Source: Nostoc linckia FACHB-104 (lineage in GTDB: Bacteria; Cyanobacteriota; Cyanobacteriia; Cyanobacteriales; Nostocaceae). From it: DNA of 64,000 nucleotides. The position numbers were made by a program, and so were the translations under genes. The stretch's first letter is position 1, and each line of letters begins with the position of its first letter. Positions 52,869 through 62,230 of the stretch are shown here, one piece after another. The DNA is taken from positions 1 through 64,000 of the forward strand of contig NZ_JACJQJ010000011.1 of assembly GCF_014696615.1 (NCBI RefSeq). Direction: 5' to 3'. Under the pieces are notes generated by a model, which was not told the origin of the DNA, did not search any database, and saw only the letters and a program-made list of their open reading frames with translations.

Positions 52869-53063
52869 CTACTGTACGAGTTTTAGCTCATCTTCAAAAA
52901 ACCAAGTGGAGAAATTATCTTCAAATTGCACCACTATACCTACACCGCTACCATCTGTCATTTTGTAGCCGAGGATAGTACCAACTTGTCCTAATTTTTT
53001 TACAACAGGGGGAGATACGCGATCGCGCAAACGAAAGACCTTAACCTTCTGTCCGATTTCCAT
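52869..53063 (-). CDS. petP: PetP-like cytochrome b6f small subunit (DUF2862)
   Basis: A 64-residue protein: MEIGQKVKVFRLRDRVSPPV, VKKLGQVGTILGYKMTDGSG, VGIVVQFEDNFSTWFFEDEL. This SH3-like fold matches PetP, a peripheral cytosolic subunit of the cyanobacterial cytochrome b6f complex that affects linear electron flow. The length is normal. The ATG at 53063 is the only sensible start. It is the first gene of a minus-strand run with get3d and chlG and is divergent from the Uma2 gene at 53267. Confidence 0.85.
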   Translation of the reverse strand: MEIGQKVKVFRLRDRVSPPVVKKLGQVGTILGYKMTDGSGVGIVVQFEDNFSTWFFEDELKLVQ

Positions 53064-53266
53064 GCCTAGATAAAATGCAATAAACCAAGTCTCAGTTTAA
53101 CTGAATCCGTGACTCTTCTGTAATACATTGACAATGATGATGTAGATCAAAATATCAAGGAGCACAGAAGAAATACCAAGCCCCAAACACCAAACCCCAA
53201 TTTAACAATTAACCGCGATAATTTCATTAAAGTAAAAAATCGCTTTCCCAGCGTCAACGAGCAGCT

Positions 53267-54043
53267 ATGTACGATCCAAATCCGCCGCGCCCGCCCCAAG
53301 AAACAATGCCGACGATGTATGATTTACCCAGCGAATTAATAGGGGAATCAGGCTTGCCCGACGAATTTCACTGTATTCAGGCTGATTTATTAACTGAAAC
53401 TTGTCAACCTCCCAACTATTTACCCACAGAAATTTTACTGGCTAGCGATTTAAACCTGTACTACAATCCTCGCCATCCTTTGTGGTACAAACGGACTGAT
53501 TGGTACGTAGTGTTGGGCGTAGCTGGTGCTAGCCAACAGCAAGACTTACGCTTAAGTTACGTTGTTTGGCAAGAAGGAATTAATCCATTTTTGGTAGTTG
53601 AATTACTTTCACCAGGTACAGAGCAAGAAGACTTAGGAAGAACTCTTAGGGAAGTAAATCAACCTCCAACTAAATGGGAAGTTTATGAACGTATTTTGCG
53701 GGTTCCTTACTATGTTGTTTACGATCGCTACGAAAATGATCTCCGGATCTTTCAACTCATGGGCAGTCGTTATGAAGCAGTATCTTTACCAGAGAACCGC
53801 TTTTGGCTAGAAGAGTTAGAACTGGGATTAGGATTGTGGCAAGGTACTTATAAGCAGATCACAGGCTTATGGTTGCGTTGGTATAATGCACAGGGTTGGG
53901 TACCAACGCTGGCAGAACAAGCAGAACAGGAAAGACAACGGGCAGAACAGGAACAGCAACGTGCAGAGCAGGAACGGCAACGTGCAGAAAGATTGGCGGA
54001 GTATGTGCGATCGCTAGGCATAGATCCTGATAATTTGAGTTAA
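53267..54043 (+). CDS. Uma2-family protein with C-terminal heptad coiled coil
   Basis: A 258-residue protein. The Uma2 core (about 35-200) shows LPTEILLASDLNLYYNPRHP, WYVVLGVAGAS, NPFLVVELLSPGTEQEDLGR and YYVVYDRYENDLRIF. A basic/acidic coiled coil of about five AEQERQR heptads (about 215-240) precedes the end, AEYVRSLGIDPDNLS. The coil is encoded by 21-bp DNA repeats. This fusion is common in cyanobacterial Uma2 paralogues and probably drives oligomerisation. The catalytic residues look intact but activity is unproven. It is divergent from the petP-like gene. Confidence 0.85.
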   Translation: MYDPNPPRPPQETMPTMYDLPSELIGESGLPDEFHCIQADLLTETCQPPNYLPTEILLASDLNLYYNPRHPLWYKRTDWYVVLGVAGASQQQDLRLSYVVWQEGINPFLVVELLSPGTEQEDLGRTLREVNQPPTKWEVYERILRVPYYVVYDRYENDLRIFQLMGSRYEAVSLPENRFWLEELELGLGLWQGTYKQITGLWLRWYNAQGWVPTLAEQAEQERQRAEQEQQRAEQERQRAERLAEYVRSLGIDPDNLS

Positions 54044-54347
54044 TTTATGTCCGAGCAAGATGCAAGTTTGATTTTGTCTAATTATCACCTTGCCTGACAG
54101 TTTATTGATGTTAAACCAAATAAATTACAGACAGTATTTTCTATTAATACCAAGTGCTAAAAATGTTCCTATAGATAATTTGGTAAAGTTTTTCACTAGC
54201 AATTTTTATACAACATTGGTATTTTGCAAAGATTTCTGAAATTGGTATAATGATGTGCTTATTTAGGAATGCAAAGGGAACTTTCATCACTAATTAGCTT
54301 CATCAATAGCACTAGGTTGCCATCGGTAATGAGCGAGGAAGCAGAAA
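54044..54347. other. Intergenic region upstream of the O-antigen export operon
   Basis: 304 bp, AT-rich, without a gene. It contains the candidate promoter at 54224-54251 and the TTG-start ribosome site GAGGAAG near 54334. Confidence 0.55.
54224..54251 (+). promoter_or_regulatory. Predicted sigma70-type promoter of the polysaccharide cluster
   Basis: TTGCAA (-35) and a perfect TATAAT (-10) are separated by 16 bp, about 97 bp before the first gene of the plus-strand run. Confidence 0.45.
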
Positions 54348-55205
54348 TTGCTAAGAACAATGCGAGGAGTTGCACGTAAAGCGGGAAGGTTGAGGCGTAT
54401 TCTACCAATAGATCAAAGATTATGGGTAAAGTTTGATTTACTCAGAACTTTGGTCAGAAGAGATTTAGAAGGGCGATACAAAGGTTCTGTTTTAGGCAAT
54501 TTATGGCCTTTGCTGAATCAGCTATCGCAATTACTAATTTACACTTATGTATTCTCCATTGTTCTCAAAGTCAAATTAACCCTGAAAACTTTACCAGAAA
54601 ATAATTTTACTTTTGGTTTGTGGTTATTTGCCGGCTTACTACCTTGGATTGCGTTTACAGGCGGATTAATTCAATCTGCTAATTCCGTAGTTACACAGCC
54701 AAATTTAGTCAAAAAAGTAGTTTTTCCTTTAGCTTTATTACCCTTAGTGCCAATTTTATCAACATTTATTGAAAGCTCTTTTGGCTTAATGGCATTGATT
54801 TTTTTTGTCGCCATCAGTGCCCATACTTTACATACTACTTTGGCGTTGTTACCCTTAGTCTGGTTAACACAATTATTGCTAACATCTGGATTAGGTTATT
54901 TGACAGCAGGACTGACAGTGTTTTTGCGGGATATTCCTCAGACTTTAGGGGTAATCTTAAATATCTGGTTTTATGCAACACCCCTCGTTTATCCAGCATC
55001 TACTATTCCTGAGCAATGGCGCAGTTGGATATTTTGGTTAAATCCCATAGCTGCGATCGCAGAAGTATATCGTGATTTAATTTTAGTCGGGGAGGTAAAA
55101 CACTGGGGTGAATGGGGAGTTGCTTTTATAGTTTCATTATTGGTATTTGGCTGTGGGTTTTCCATATATAGACGGTTGCGTCCGGCCTTTGCTGATGTGT
55201 TATAA
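54348..55205 (+). CDS. ABC-2 type polysaccharide/O-antigen export permease (Wzm-like)
   Basis: A 285-residue membrane protein with about six helices. It shows the family N-terminus (FDLLRTLVRRDLEGRYKGSV, LGNLWPLLNQLSQLLIYTYV) and C-terminal FYATPLVYPASTIPEQW, FWLNPIAAIAEVYRDLIL. It pairs with the ATPase encoded 93 bp downstream to export lipid-linked polysaccharide across the inner membrane. The TTG at 54348 follows GAGGAAG; an ATG at 54360 is an alternative. It is the first gene of a cluster reaching beyond the window. Confidence 0.88.
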   Translation: MLRTMRGVARKAGRLRRILPIDQRLWVKFDLLRTLVRRDLEGRYKGSVLGNLWPLLNQLSQLLIYTYVFSIVLKVKLTLKTLPENNFTFGLWLFAGLLPWIAFTGGLIQSANSVVTQPNLVKKVVFPLALLPLVPILSTFIESSFGLMALIFFVAISAHTLHTTLALLPLVWLTQLLLTSGLGYLTAGLTVFLRDIPQTLGVILNIWFYATPLVYPASTIPEQWRSWIFWLNPIAAIAEVYRDLILVGEVKHWGEWGVAFIVSLLVFGCGFSIYRRLRPAFADVL

Positions 55206-55297
55206 ATCTGGGAAATCAACCCAAATTGAGCTTCATAAAAAATCATGCGATCGCTGGGTTGATATTTTGTCTAATTTTTCAGATGTGCTAGTGGTAA

Positions 55298-56611
55298 GTG
55301 TGCGATGCTATGGGTGATGAGATTGCAATTTCGCTCAAAAATGTCTCAAAATGCTATAAGCGTTATGCTCGTCCTATAGATCGGCTTAAAGAAATTTTAA
55401 TACCGAAAAGCATTCATTCTCAGGAGTTCTGGGCGTTAAAAGATATTAACCTAGAACTTTATCAAGGTGAAACTTTAGGAATTATCGGACAAAATGGCTC
55501 TGGTAAAAGTACGTTATTACAGATTATTGCTAGAACGCTCACACCCACTACAGGAGAAGTAATAGTAAATGGGCGAGTTTCTGCTTTGCTGGAATTAGGT
55601 AGTGGCTTTAATCCAGAATTTACAGGACGACAAAATGTATTTTTTAATGGTCAAATTCTGGGTTTAAATAAAGAAGAAATAGAACATAAATTTATTGAAA
55701 TAGAAAAATTTGCTGATATTGGTAGTTTTATCGACCAGCCTGTCAAAACATATTCCAGCGGGATGTTTGTGCGACTAGCATTTGCCGTAGCAGTGAATGT
55801 TAATCCCGAAATTCTCATAGTAGATGAAGCACTGGCTGTTGGAGATATTTATTTCCAACAAAAATGTTATGAGCGTATTAGAAACTTGAGAGATGTTGGT
55901 ACAACTCTGTTATTTGTTTCCCATGATTCGACGGCTGTACATAAACTTTGTAGTAGAGCATTGTTATTAGAAGCAGGGAAATTAATCTTAGATGCACAAC
56001 CAAAACAAGTAATTGATTTATATGAAGCTAAACTTCTGCAGAAAAATGATATTCAACCAGATGCAGTCAAAATTGATATTATCTCAGAAGATGGCGCTCG
56101 TAAATTAGAGCAGGAATCTTCTTTAACAAGTGCTGTTGATGAAGTAGTAATTAATGCTCCAGATGTTAGGATAAAGTTTATCAGATTCTTGGATGAGCAA
56201 GGAGAAGAAATATTAGTAGCTATTAGCGAGCAATTATTGCAATTATCTATAGGAATTTTATTTCTTAAATCCTATGCAGATCCACATATCGGATTTAAGA
56301 TCCGAGAGAAGACAGGTGAGGTAATTTTTGAAACCAATACCTGGTGTATGGGGAAAAGCATCGGTCGAGTAGATAGCGCTACTTTAGTAGAAACTTGCTT
56401 CCGTTTTTATGTACCTTTAATGGAGGGAGAATACACAATTACATTTGGTATTGCTGATGGTGTCATGGGAGAAAGTACTTTTGAACGTACTTTGCTTTAT
56501 GCTCATAATGTTTCAGTATTAAAAGTTTTAAAAAATACAAATTCTATACGTTGGTCAGGTATTGTCAATCTTTCACCCACAGTTTCTATTGATAAGCAGA
56601 TTTATGTTTGA
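55298..56611 (+). CDS. ABC export ATPase with carbohydrate-binding C-terminal domain (Wzt-like)
   Basis: A 437-residue protein. The ATPase (about 5-240) shows Walker A IIGQNGSGKSTLL, the signature YSSGMFVRLAFAV, Walker B ILIVDEALAVGD and the H-loop SHDS. Residues about 280-430 form the Wzt C-terminal beta-sandwich (VRIKFIRFLDEQGEEI, PHIGFKIREKTGEVIFETNT, GEYTITFGIADG), which in known systems recognises the modified non-reducing end of the glycan. That suggests termination-coupled export. A GTG at 55298 or ATG at 55310 starts it. Its end overlaps the next gene by eight bases. Confidence 0.9.
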   Translation: MCDAMGDEIAISLKNVSKCYKRYARPIDRLKEILIPKSIHSQEFWALKDINLELYQGETLGIIGQNGSGKSTLLQIIARTLTPTTGEVIVNGRVSALLELGSGFNPEFTGRQNVFFNGQILGLNKEEIEHKFIEIEKFADIGSFIDQPVKTYSSGMFVRLAFAVAVNVNPEILIVDEALAVGDIYFQQKCYERIRNLRDVGTTLLFVSHDSTAVHKLCSRALLLEAGKLILDAQPKQVIDLYEAKLLQKNDIQPDAVKIDIISEDGARKLEQESSLTSAVDEVVINAPDVRIKFIRFLDEQGEEILVAISEQLLQLSIGILFLKSYADPHIGFKIREKTGEVIFETNTWCMGKSIGRVDSATLVETCFRFYVPLMEGEYTITFGIADGVMGESTFERTLLYAHNVSVLKVLKNTNSIRWSGIVNLSPTVSIDKQIYV

Positions 56612-58418
56612 TGCAATAATTCAGCAGGCAAAGCAGACAGAATATGACTTTAGGCAAACCGCCAATCCAGACGATTCGCTGGGACATCTGTTTAACGAGT
56701 GGTTTGACTACTACAAATTAAAGTGGGCGATCGCTCATATTCTCAAACCTGCTACCATCCTAGAAATCGGAGTACGTTATGGTTATTCCGCTGCTGCTTT
56801 TCTTCATGGACATCCATCTGCTAAATATGTTGGTATCGATTTAGATACAGATTCCTACGGAGGTGTTAAAGGTGCAATTAACTGGGCAAAAACTATTACG
56901 CAGCAATTTCATACAGAATATATGATTGCTGATACACAGGTTATGAACCGTTTGCCTGGAGATTTATACGATCTGATTCATGTTGATGGACAGCAAGATG
57001 GCAATGGTTCCTTTCATGATTTAGAACTTGCAATTAAGCAGTCACATTATGTTCTGGTAGATGGATACCTTTGGACAAGACAAAATTTTATGGCAGTTAG
57101 TGATTTTTTATTCACTTACTCCGACTTGCTAGATTGGTATGGTGTCATACCTGGTTATGCTGGAGATTTATTAATTAAAGTTTCACCTCATTATTTAAAT
57201 AAATTTCATCAAAATATTAATATTCAAGTTACATCTAGCACGGATATTCGTAATACTTATACCAAAGAATATTACACACAAGATTGCGGTGGTTTTGATT
57301 CATATAAAACAAATCAAGGTAAAAAATTAGAAGACCCTAGATTACGAGCAGTTGCCACTATTGCTAGTTTGAAAAAATCCGGGAATGTATTAGATATTGC
57401 TTGTGGTAGAGGTGAGCTAACCTACCATTTTGCCAAGCAAGGATTTGATGTAACAGCGATTGACTACGCTCAAAGTGCTATTGACTTAGCACAAAAATGC
57501 TTTGTAGGTGAAGAGGATTTAAAAAGGAATGTAGATTTTTTATGTGAAAATATATGTGATTTATCCTTTCCCAAAGCCTATGATTTAGCAGTAGCATCTG
57601 ATATTATCGAACACCTGTCATTTGCAGAAGTAGAGTTACTATACAGCAAAATTTCTCAAGCTATTAATTCAGATGGTTTATTTGTCATACATACATTTCC
57701 TAACCTTTGGTACTATGAGTATGAGTACAAAAGGAAAAGAAGGATTGCTGCCTCTGTAGGTGCATATTTACCAGTACAGCCACGTACTAGGTATGAAATG
57801 TTAATGCACATTAATGAACAGTCACCCCAGGTATTGAAAAAGCAACTAGCTAGACACTTTGAACATGTACTAGTTTGGTTTGGTGAGCCAACTAATCCCG
57901 GAGGTAGTCTGGTGAATAAATATTCAATACCAAAATTGCGTTCTGCAACTAGCTTATTTGCTATTGCTGCTCATAAACCCATAAATCAGAGTGAGTTAAA
58001 GCAGCGACTACAAATGCATCCTTTACCACATCAAATTGCCGAAAAATTAAAATTAGTTGTACAAGATTATCCCCAAAATGTAGTTATTAGCAGTGACTTT
58101 GATGTAGCTATAAACTTAATTAATAATAGTAAATTTATCCTCAATAGCTATCTTCCTAACCCAGTTCACCTTAGTTATCATTGGATGAATGAGCAAGGTA
58201 CCAATAATATTGTATTTGATGGAGAAAGAACAGCAATCTTTCCACCACTAGAACCCATAGCACAAAACTCATACAAAGTAAAAATTAAAATTCCTCAGGA
58301 AAATGGTAATTATCTGCTTAGACTTACTCTTGTGCAAGAAAATGTGCGCTGGTTCGATCAAGAACCGACAAATTTAAAACAAGATATTCCAATAACAATA
58401 AATCTAAAAGCTCATTAA
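56604..58418 (+). CDS. Tandem methyltransferase protein with C-terminal Ig-like domain
   Basis: A 604-residue protein. Residues about 40-195 form a class I methyltransferase-like domain (ILEIGVRYGYSAAAF, YVGIDLDTDSYGG, LIHVDGQQDG). Residues about 240-420 form a second one (NVLDIACGRGELTYHFAKQG, VTAIDYAQSAIDLAQK, ASDIIEHLSFAEVELL). Residues about 500-604 form a beta-sandwich (PVHLSYHWMNEQG, FDGERTAIFPPLEPIAQNSY, YLLRLTLVQENVRWFDQEP) seen at the ends of many O-antigen-locus enzymes. The ATG at 56604 overlaps the Wzt stop by eight bases, so the two are coupled. It probably methylates a sugar of the exported glycan; the substrate is inferred. Confidence 0.85.
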   Translation: MFDAIIQQAKQTEYDFRQTANPDDSLGHLFNEWFDYYKLKWAIAHILKPATILEIGVRYGYSAAAFLHGHPSAKYVGIDLDTDSYGGVKGAINWAKTITQQFHTEYMIADTQVMNRLPGDLYDLIHVDGQQDGNGSFHDLELAIKQSHYVLVDGYLWTRQNFMAVSDFLFTYSDLLDWYGVIPGYAGDLLIKVSPHYLNKFHQNINIQVTSSTDIRNTYTKEYYTQDCGGFDSYKTNQGKKLEDPRLRAVATIASLKKSGNVLDIACGRGELTYHFAKQGFDVTAIDYAQSAIDLAQKCFVGEEDLKRNVDFLCENICDLSFPKAYDLAVASDIIEHLSFAEVELLYSKISQAINSDGLFVIHTFPNLWYYEYEYKRKRRIAASVGAYLPVQPRTRYEMLMHINEQSPQVLKKQLARHFEHVLVWFGEPTNPGGSLVNKYSIPKLRSATSLFAIAAHKPINQSELKQRLQMHPLPHQIAEKLKLVVQDYPQNVVISSDFDVAINLINNSKFILNSYLPNPVHLSYHWMNEQGTNNIVFDGERTAIFPPLEPIAQNSYKVKIKIPQENGNYLLRLTLVQENVRWFDQEPTNLKQDIPITINLKAH

Positions 58419-58516
58419 AACAATTCTTAGTAATCAGGTTTAATAAAGTTTTAGCCATAACTGTATGATAATTACATAGGCTGTAATTTAAATAAGTAGT
58501 TATTAAGATAAACCAA

Positions 58517-59671
58517 ATGTCATCAGTTAATAATTTAAAAGAATTATTAAATAATGCCGAGTTGAGAGCGCAACCACGTACAAAGTGGCCTGATAATTTA
58601 AATTTCTTTCCTTTTAATTTAAGCTCAAGATTTCAAAATTTTATTTTAAGATGTATCAACTTCCTTTTTAAAGACCAAAGAGAAGTCAACTTGAATTTAA
58701 TTATGGCTTTGCGAGAATCTGTAGCTCTGAATCAACAGCTAATAGAAGAAATAGCCACTTTAAGAAACCAAATAGATGAATACCTGAATCAAAGTAGTAT
58801 TCATATACAAAACTTAGATAAACAATTAGCATCTGTGGATACTCGCCTTCATAGACTGCAAGATGAATATATCATCAATGACAGTTACCTCAAAAATGAC
58901 TTAATCCAGCAGAAGCGTTTGCTCTCAATGTTTTTGGAAGAAGCCAAAAAACGCTTACCAAAACCTTTTATTCCAGAGCAAATACAGACCTTTGTTAATG
59001 AAGACAAAAATTTATTAGATGCTTTCTATGTAGCTTTTGAAGACCAATTTCGTGGTCAGCGAGAGGAGATTCTCAATCGCTTAAAAGTTTATTTACCCTT
59101 GCTTGCAGAAACAAAGATTGGTAATCCAGACTTCCCTATTTTAGATGTCGGTTGTGGACGAGGTGAGTGGTTAGAATTATTGCAAGATTCCGGATATACA
59201 GCTAGAGGACTGGATATTAATACGGTAATGGTAGAGCAATCTCGTTCTCGAGGATTTGATGTCATAGAAGCAGATGTGATGCTTTATTTGCAATCTCTGC
59301 CAGATAGTACTTTAGGCGCTGTGACTGGTTTTCATATCATCGAGCATTTAACTTTTCCCTTATTAATGAAATTTTTTAGTGAAGTAGCCAGAACACTTAA
59401 GCCTGGGGGACTAGCTATTTTTGAAACACCTAATCCTGAAAATGTTCTAGTTGGTAGTTGTAACTTCTATTTTGACCCGACTCATCATCATCCACTACCT
59501 AGTGCCTTGATTAAATTTATGCTCGAGATTCAAGGTTTATCTCAAGTCAGAGTTATAGATCTGCATCCTTACCCAGACACTTATAAAGTCAGCGGTGGTG
59601 AGCTAGCTGAAAAATTCAATAATTATTTTTATGGGCCACAAGATTATGCAGTAGTAGGATACAAGCTATAA
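58517..59671 (+). CDS. Class I SAM methyltransferase with N-terminal coiled coil
   Basis: A 384-residue protein. Residues about 65-145 form a coiled coil (NQQLIEEIATLRNQIDEYLN, LDKQLASVDTRLHRLQDEYI). Residues about 200-380 form a methyltransferase (FPILDVGCGRGEWLELLQDS, ARGLDINTVMVEQSRSRGFD, TGFHIIEHLTFPLLMKFFSE, PGGLAIFETPNPENVL). It resembles methyltransferases that cap or modify O-antigen chains. The coiled coil could measure or hold partners, as in WbdD, although the domain order differs. It lies between the tandem methyltransferase and the first glycosyltransferase. Residue-level specificity is not predictable. Confidence 0.83.
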   Translation: MSSVNNLKELLNNAELRAQPRTKWPDNLNFFPFNLSSRFQNFILRCINFLFKDQREVNLNLIMALRESVALNQQLIEEIATLRNQIDEYLNQSSIHIQNLDKQLASVDTRLHRLQDEYIINDSYLKNDLIQQKRLLSMFLEEAKKRLPKPFIPEQIQTFVNEDKNLLDAFYVAFEDQFRGQREEILNRLKVYLPLLAETKIGNPDFPILDVGCGRGEWLELLQDSGYTARGLDINTVMVEQSRSRGFDVIEADVMLYLQSLPDSTLGAVTGFHIIEHLTFPLLMKFFSEVARTLKPGGLAIFETPNPENVLVGSCNFYFDPTHHHPLPSALIKFMLEIQGLSQVRVIDLHPYPDTYKVSGGELAEKFNNYFYGPQDYAVVGYKL

Positions 59672-59696
59672 ATTTAGAGAATGTTAAAGTGATAAT

Positions 59697-61310
59697 ATGA
59701 GTGAAATACAATCATCTTTAAGGATTGCCATCGACCTCACTCCTTTAAGAGTAGGAGGAGAGAATGGGGGAGCAAAAGTCTTGATTTTGAACCTAATTAA
59801 ACAATTTCAAAAATTAGCTCCACATCATAGTTTTTTACTCCTGACAGCACCTTGGAATCACTCAGAAATCAAGCAATACGAAACTCACAATACAGAATGT
59901 CTGTTAGTTCCTAATTTAACTGAAACTCCACAACAACCTCAAGCAGGATTATTATCAAAACTGCTTCAGAAAATATGGAATAAAATCAGTATTAAGCTAA
60001 TTGACTCTATTAATCAGAGTACATTACTTAAAAAACATAATATTAATTTACTTTTTTGTCCTTTCTCTGCACCAAATTATGCTGAAAAGCATATACCAGT
60101 AGTAGCTATTGCTTATGATTTACAACATGTAGACTACAAATTTTTCTTTACTCCTCAAGAACAACAACACCGTGCAAAATTTATCGCCAATCTTCTAATA
60201 AAATCACACAAAATAATCTGTATTTCAGATTTTACACGTCAATCTTTTATTAAATATTTTCAAGCTCCTCTAGAGAAATTTACTGTTATCCCAATTTCTA
60301 TTCATGAGCGGTTAACTAAACTCGATGAAAACATAGTTAAAGAAAATCTGAGAAATCTAGGTTTAATAGAAAAAAAATATATTTTCTACCCAGCCAACTA
60401 TTGGCCCCATAAAAACCATCGTATGCTATTAACAGCCTATGGAATATATAAAAAACATTTGCCAGATGGATTAGATTTGGTATTTACAGGAGCCTTAGAA
60501 GATGAACAAAACAAATTAAAGGAAGCAGCTAAAGTAATGGGGCTAAGTGAAAATATCAAATTTTTGGGTTATTTGAATGAAGAAGCTTTGACATCTGTAT
60601 GGCAAGGTTGTGAATGCTTAGTTTTTCCTTCGTTATATGAAGGGTTTGGTATTCCTATTTTAGAAGGTATGGCATTTGGTAAACCAGTATTATCTAGTAA
60701 TGCTGCCAGTTTGCCAGAAGTAGGAGGAGATGCTGTTATGTATTTCGATCCTCGCAAACCAGATGAAATAGCATCATGCTTGCTCAGCATTAGTAGCAAT
60801 CCACTATTAATTGAAGAGTTAGTTAATAAAGGATATCAAAGGTTAAAGCTATTTAATGGACAAACAATGGCTTCCCAGTATCTCGACATACTTGAGACAG
60901 CGGCCCTCAATCATCAAACATCAATTCAAACTTCCGTTTCTGGTATTTATGATGATGGCTGGTCTGCACCTGAGTTCTATATTTCTATCGAACCTGGTTC
61001 TCCCGGACGAACTCTAGAAATTTTTGTTGAGACTCCCTCATTTTATCCGGCCTCGAAAGCAAAGATAACATTACAAACAAAACAGAAAAAATTATCCTAC
61101 ACTTGCATTCGAGCTGCATCACAGAAGATTGTTTGGCCAGTGTCATCTACAGGTGAAGAAATTACTGTGCAGATTGTGCCTAGCTTTCAGCCCAGTCAAC
61201 TTAACCTTAACTCAGATCAGCGCCAACTTGGGGTAATGATACGTGATTGTCGTCTCAAGTTAGCTGATGGCGAATCTAGTTCAATTCTTGCTTTAGAGAG
61301 TGTGGTGTGA
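59697..61310 (+). CDS. GT4-type glycosyltransferase with C-terminal beta domain
   Basis: A 537-residue GT-B glycosyltransferase. The N-terminal Rossmann domain starts RIAIDLTPLRVGGENGGAKV. The donor-binding domain shows IFYPANYWPHKNHRMLLTAY, IKFLGYLNEEAL and the E-x7-E motif YEGFGIPILEGMAFG followed by PEVGGDAVMYFDP. Residues about 410-537 add a beta-rich domain (GIYDDGWSAPEFYISIEPGS, PGRTLEIFVETPSFYPASKA) found on some bacterial polysaccharide transferases. The ATG is at 59697. The stop overlaps the next gene by four bases (GTGA). Confidence 0.87.
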   Translation: MSEIQSSLRIAIDLTPLRVGGENGGAKVLILNLIKQFQKLAPHHSFLLLTAPWNHSEIKQYETHNTECLLVPNLTETPQQPQAGLLSKLLQKIWNKISIKLIDSINQSTLLKKHNINLLFCPFSAPNYAEKHIPVVAIAYDLQHVDYKFFFTPQEQQHRAKFIANLLIKSHKIICISDFTRQSFIKYFQAPLEKFTVIPISIHERLTKLDENIVKENLRNLGLIEKKYIFYPANYWPHKNHRMLLTAYGIYKKHLPDGLDLVFTGALEDEQNKLKEAAKVMGLSENIKFLGYLNEEALTSVWQGCECLVFPSLYEGFGIPILEGMAFGKPVLSSNAASLPEVGGDAVMYFDPRKPDEIASCLLSISSNPLLIEELVNKGYQRLKLFNGQTMASQYLDILETAALNHQTSIQTSVSGIYDDGWSAPEFYISIEPGSPGRTLEIFVETPSFYPASKAKITLQTKQKKLSYTCIRAASQKIVWPVSSTGEEITVQIVPSFQPSQLNLNSDQRQLGVMIRDCRLKLADGESSSILALESVV

Positions 61311-62230
61311 ACTTAAAATTTAGCGTTATTACACCTTCTTTTTGTCAAGGTCGTTTTATAGAGAGAACTATACAGAGTGTACTCTCTCAAAAATCTTCAG
61401 ATATAGAAATTGAGTACTTCATCTGTGATGGTGGTAGTACAGATGAGACTATAGAAATTTTGCAGCATTATGATGACTATCTACGCTGGATATCAGAACC
61501 CGATAATGGGCAAGCTGATGCAGTCAATAAAGGTATTGCGCTGACAACAGGTGAGATAATTGCCTGGATTAATTCTGATGATATCTATTATCCTGGAACT
61601 TTTGGGTTAATTAAAGAGATTTTCGCATCACATCCCGATATACAAATCATATATGGTGATGCTGATCATATTGATGAAAAAGATGTCTTTATTGAAGCCT
61701 ATCCCACAGAACCTTGGAATTACCAACGTCTAATTGATACTTGCTTTCTATGTCAACCAGCTGTATTCTTTCGCCGCAATCTAGTTGATCAATATGGAAA
61801 ATTAGATGCTTCTCTCAAGTACTGTATGGACTATGAGTTGTGGCTTCGTTATGGAAAACATATCCCATTTTATTACCTACCTCGTAAGCTTGCTGGTTCG
61901 CGCTTCTATAAAGACAATAAGACACTTGGTCAGCGAATAGCAGTTCATTATGAGATAAATAATATGATGCATTCCAAATTTAGGAGTGTACCAGATAAAT
62001 GGATTTTCGCTTATGCCCATGTGAAGGTAGAAGAAACTTTAAAGTTAGATAGAAGCAATCCTATTCAAAATTTAAAATTTGTTCGGGCAGTAATTTATAA
62101 CAGCCTATGGTCATTTTATCACTGGAAGAAAATCATGACGATAACTTCATCAGCCAGAATGATTTGGTGGTTAATTGCTGCAAATATATTTATATTTAAA
62201 AATTTATATTTAGTGTTTAAAAGCTTATGA
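61307..62230 (+). CDS. GT2-family glycosyltransferase
   Basis: A 307-residue GT-A transferase. It starts FSVITPSFCQGRFIERTIQS and has FICDGGSTDETIEIL, SEPDNGQADAVNKGI and the metal-binding NSDDIYYPGTF, with the acceptor-side CMDYELWLRYG. A hydrophobic stretch near the C-terminus (MIWWLIAANIFIFKNLYLVF) may attach it to the membrane. A GTG at 61307 overlaps the previous stop and its own stop overlaps the next start by four bases (ATGA), so 59697-63372 is one tightly coupled unit. Confidence 0.88.
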   Translation: MNLKFSVITPSFCQGRFIERTIQSVLSQKSSDIEIEYFICDGGSTDETIEILQHYDDYLRWISEPDNGQADAVNKGIALTTGEIIAWINSDDIYYPGTFGLIKEIFASHPDIQIIYGDADHIDEKDVFIEAYPTEPWNYQRLIDTCFLCQPAVFFRRNLVDQYGKLDASLKYCMDYELWLRYGKHIPFYYLPRKLAGSRFYKDNKTLGQRIAVHYEINNMMHSKFRSVPDKWIFAYAHVKVEETLKLDRSNPIQNLKFVRAVIYNSLWSFYHWKKIMTITSSARMIWWLIAANIFIFKNLYLVFKSL

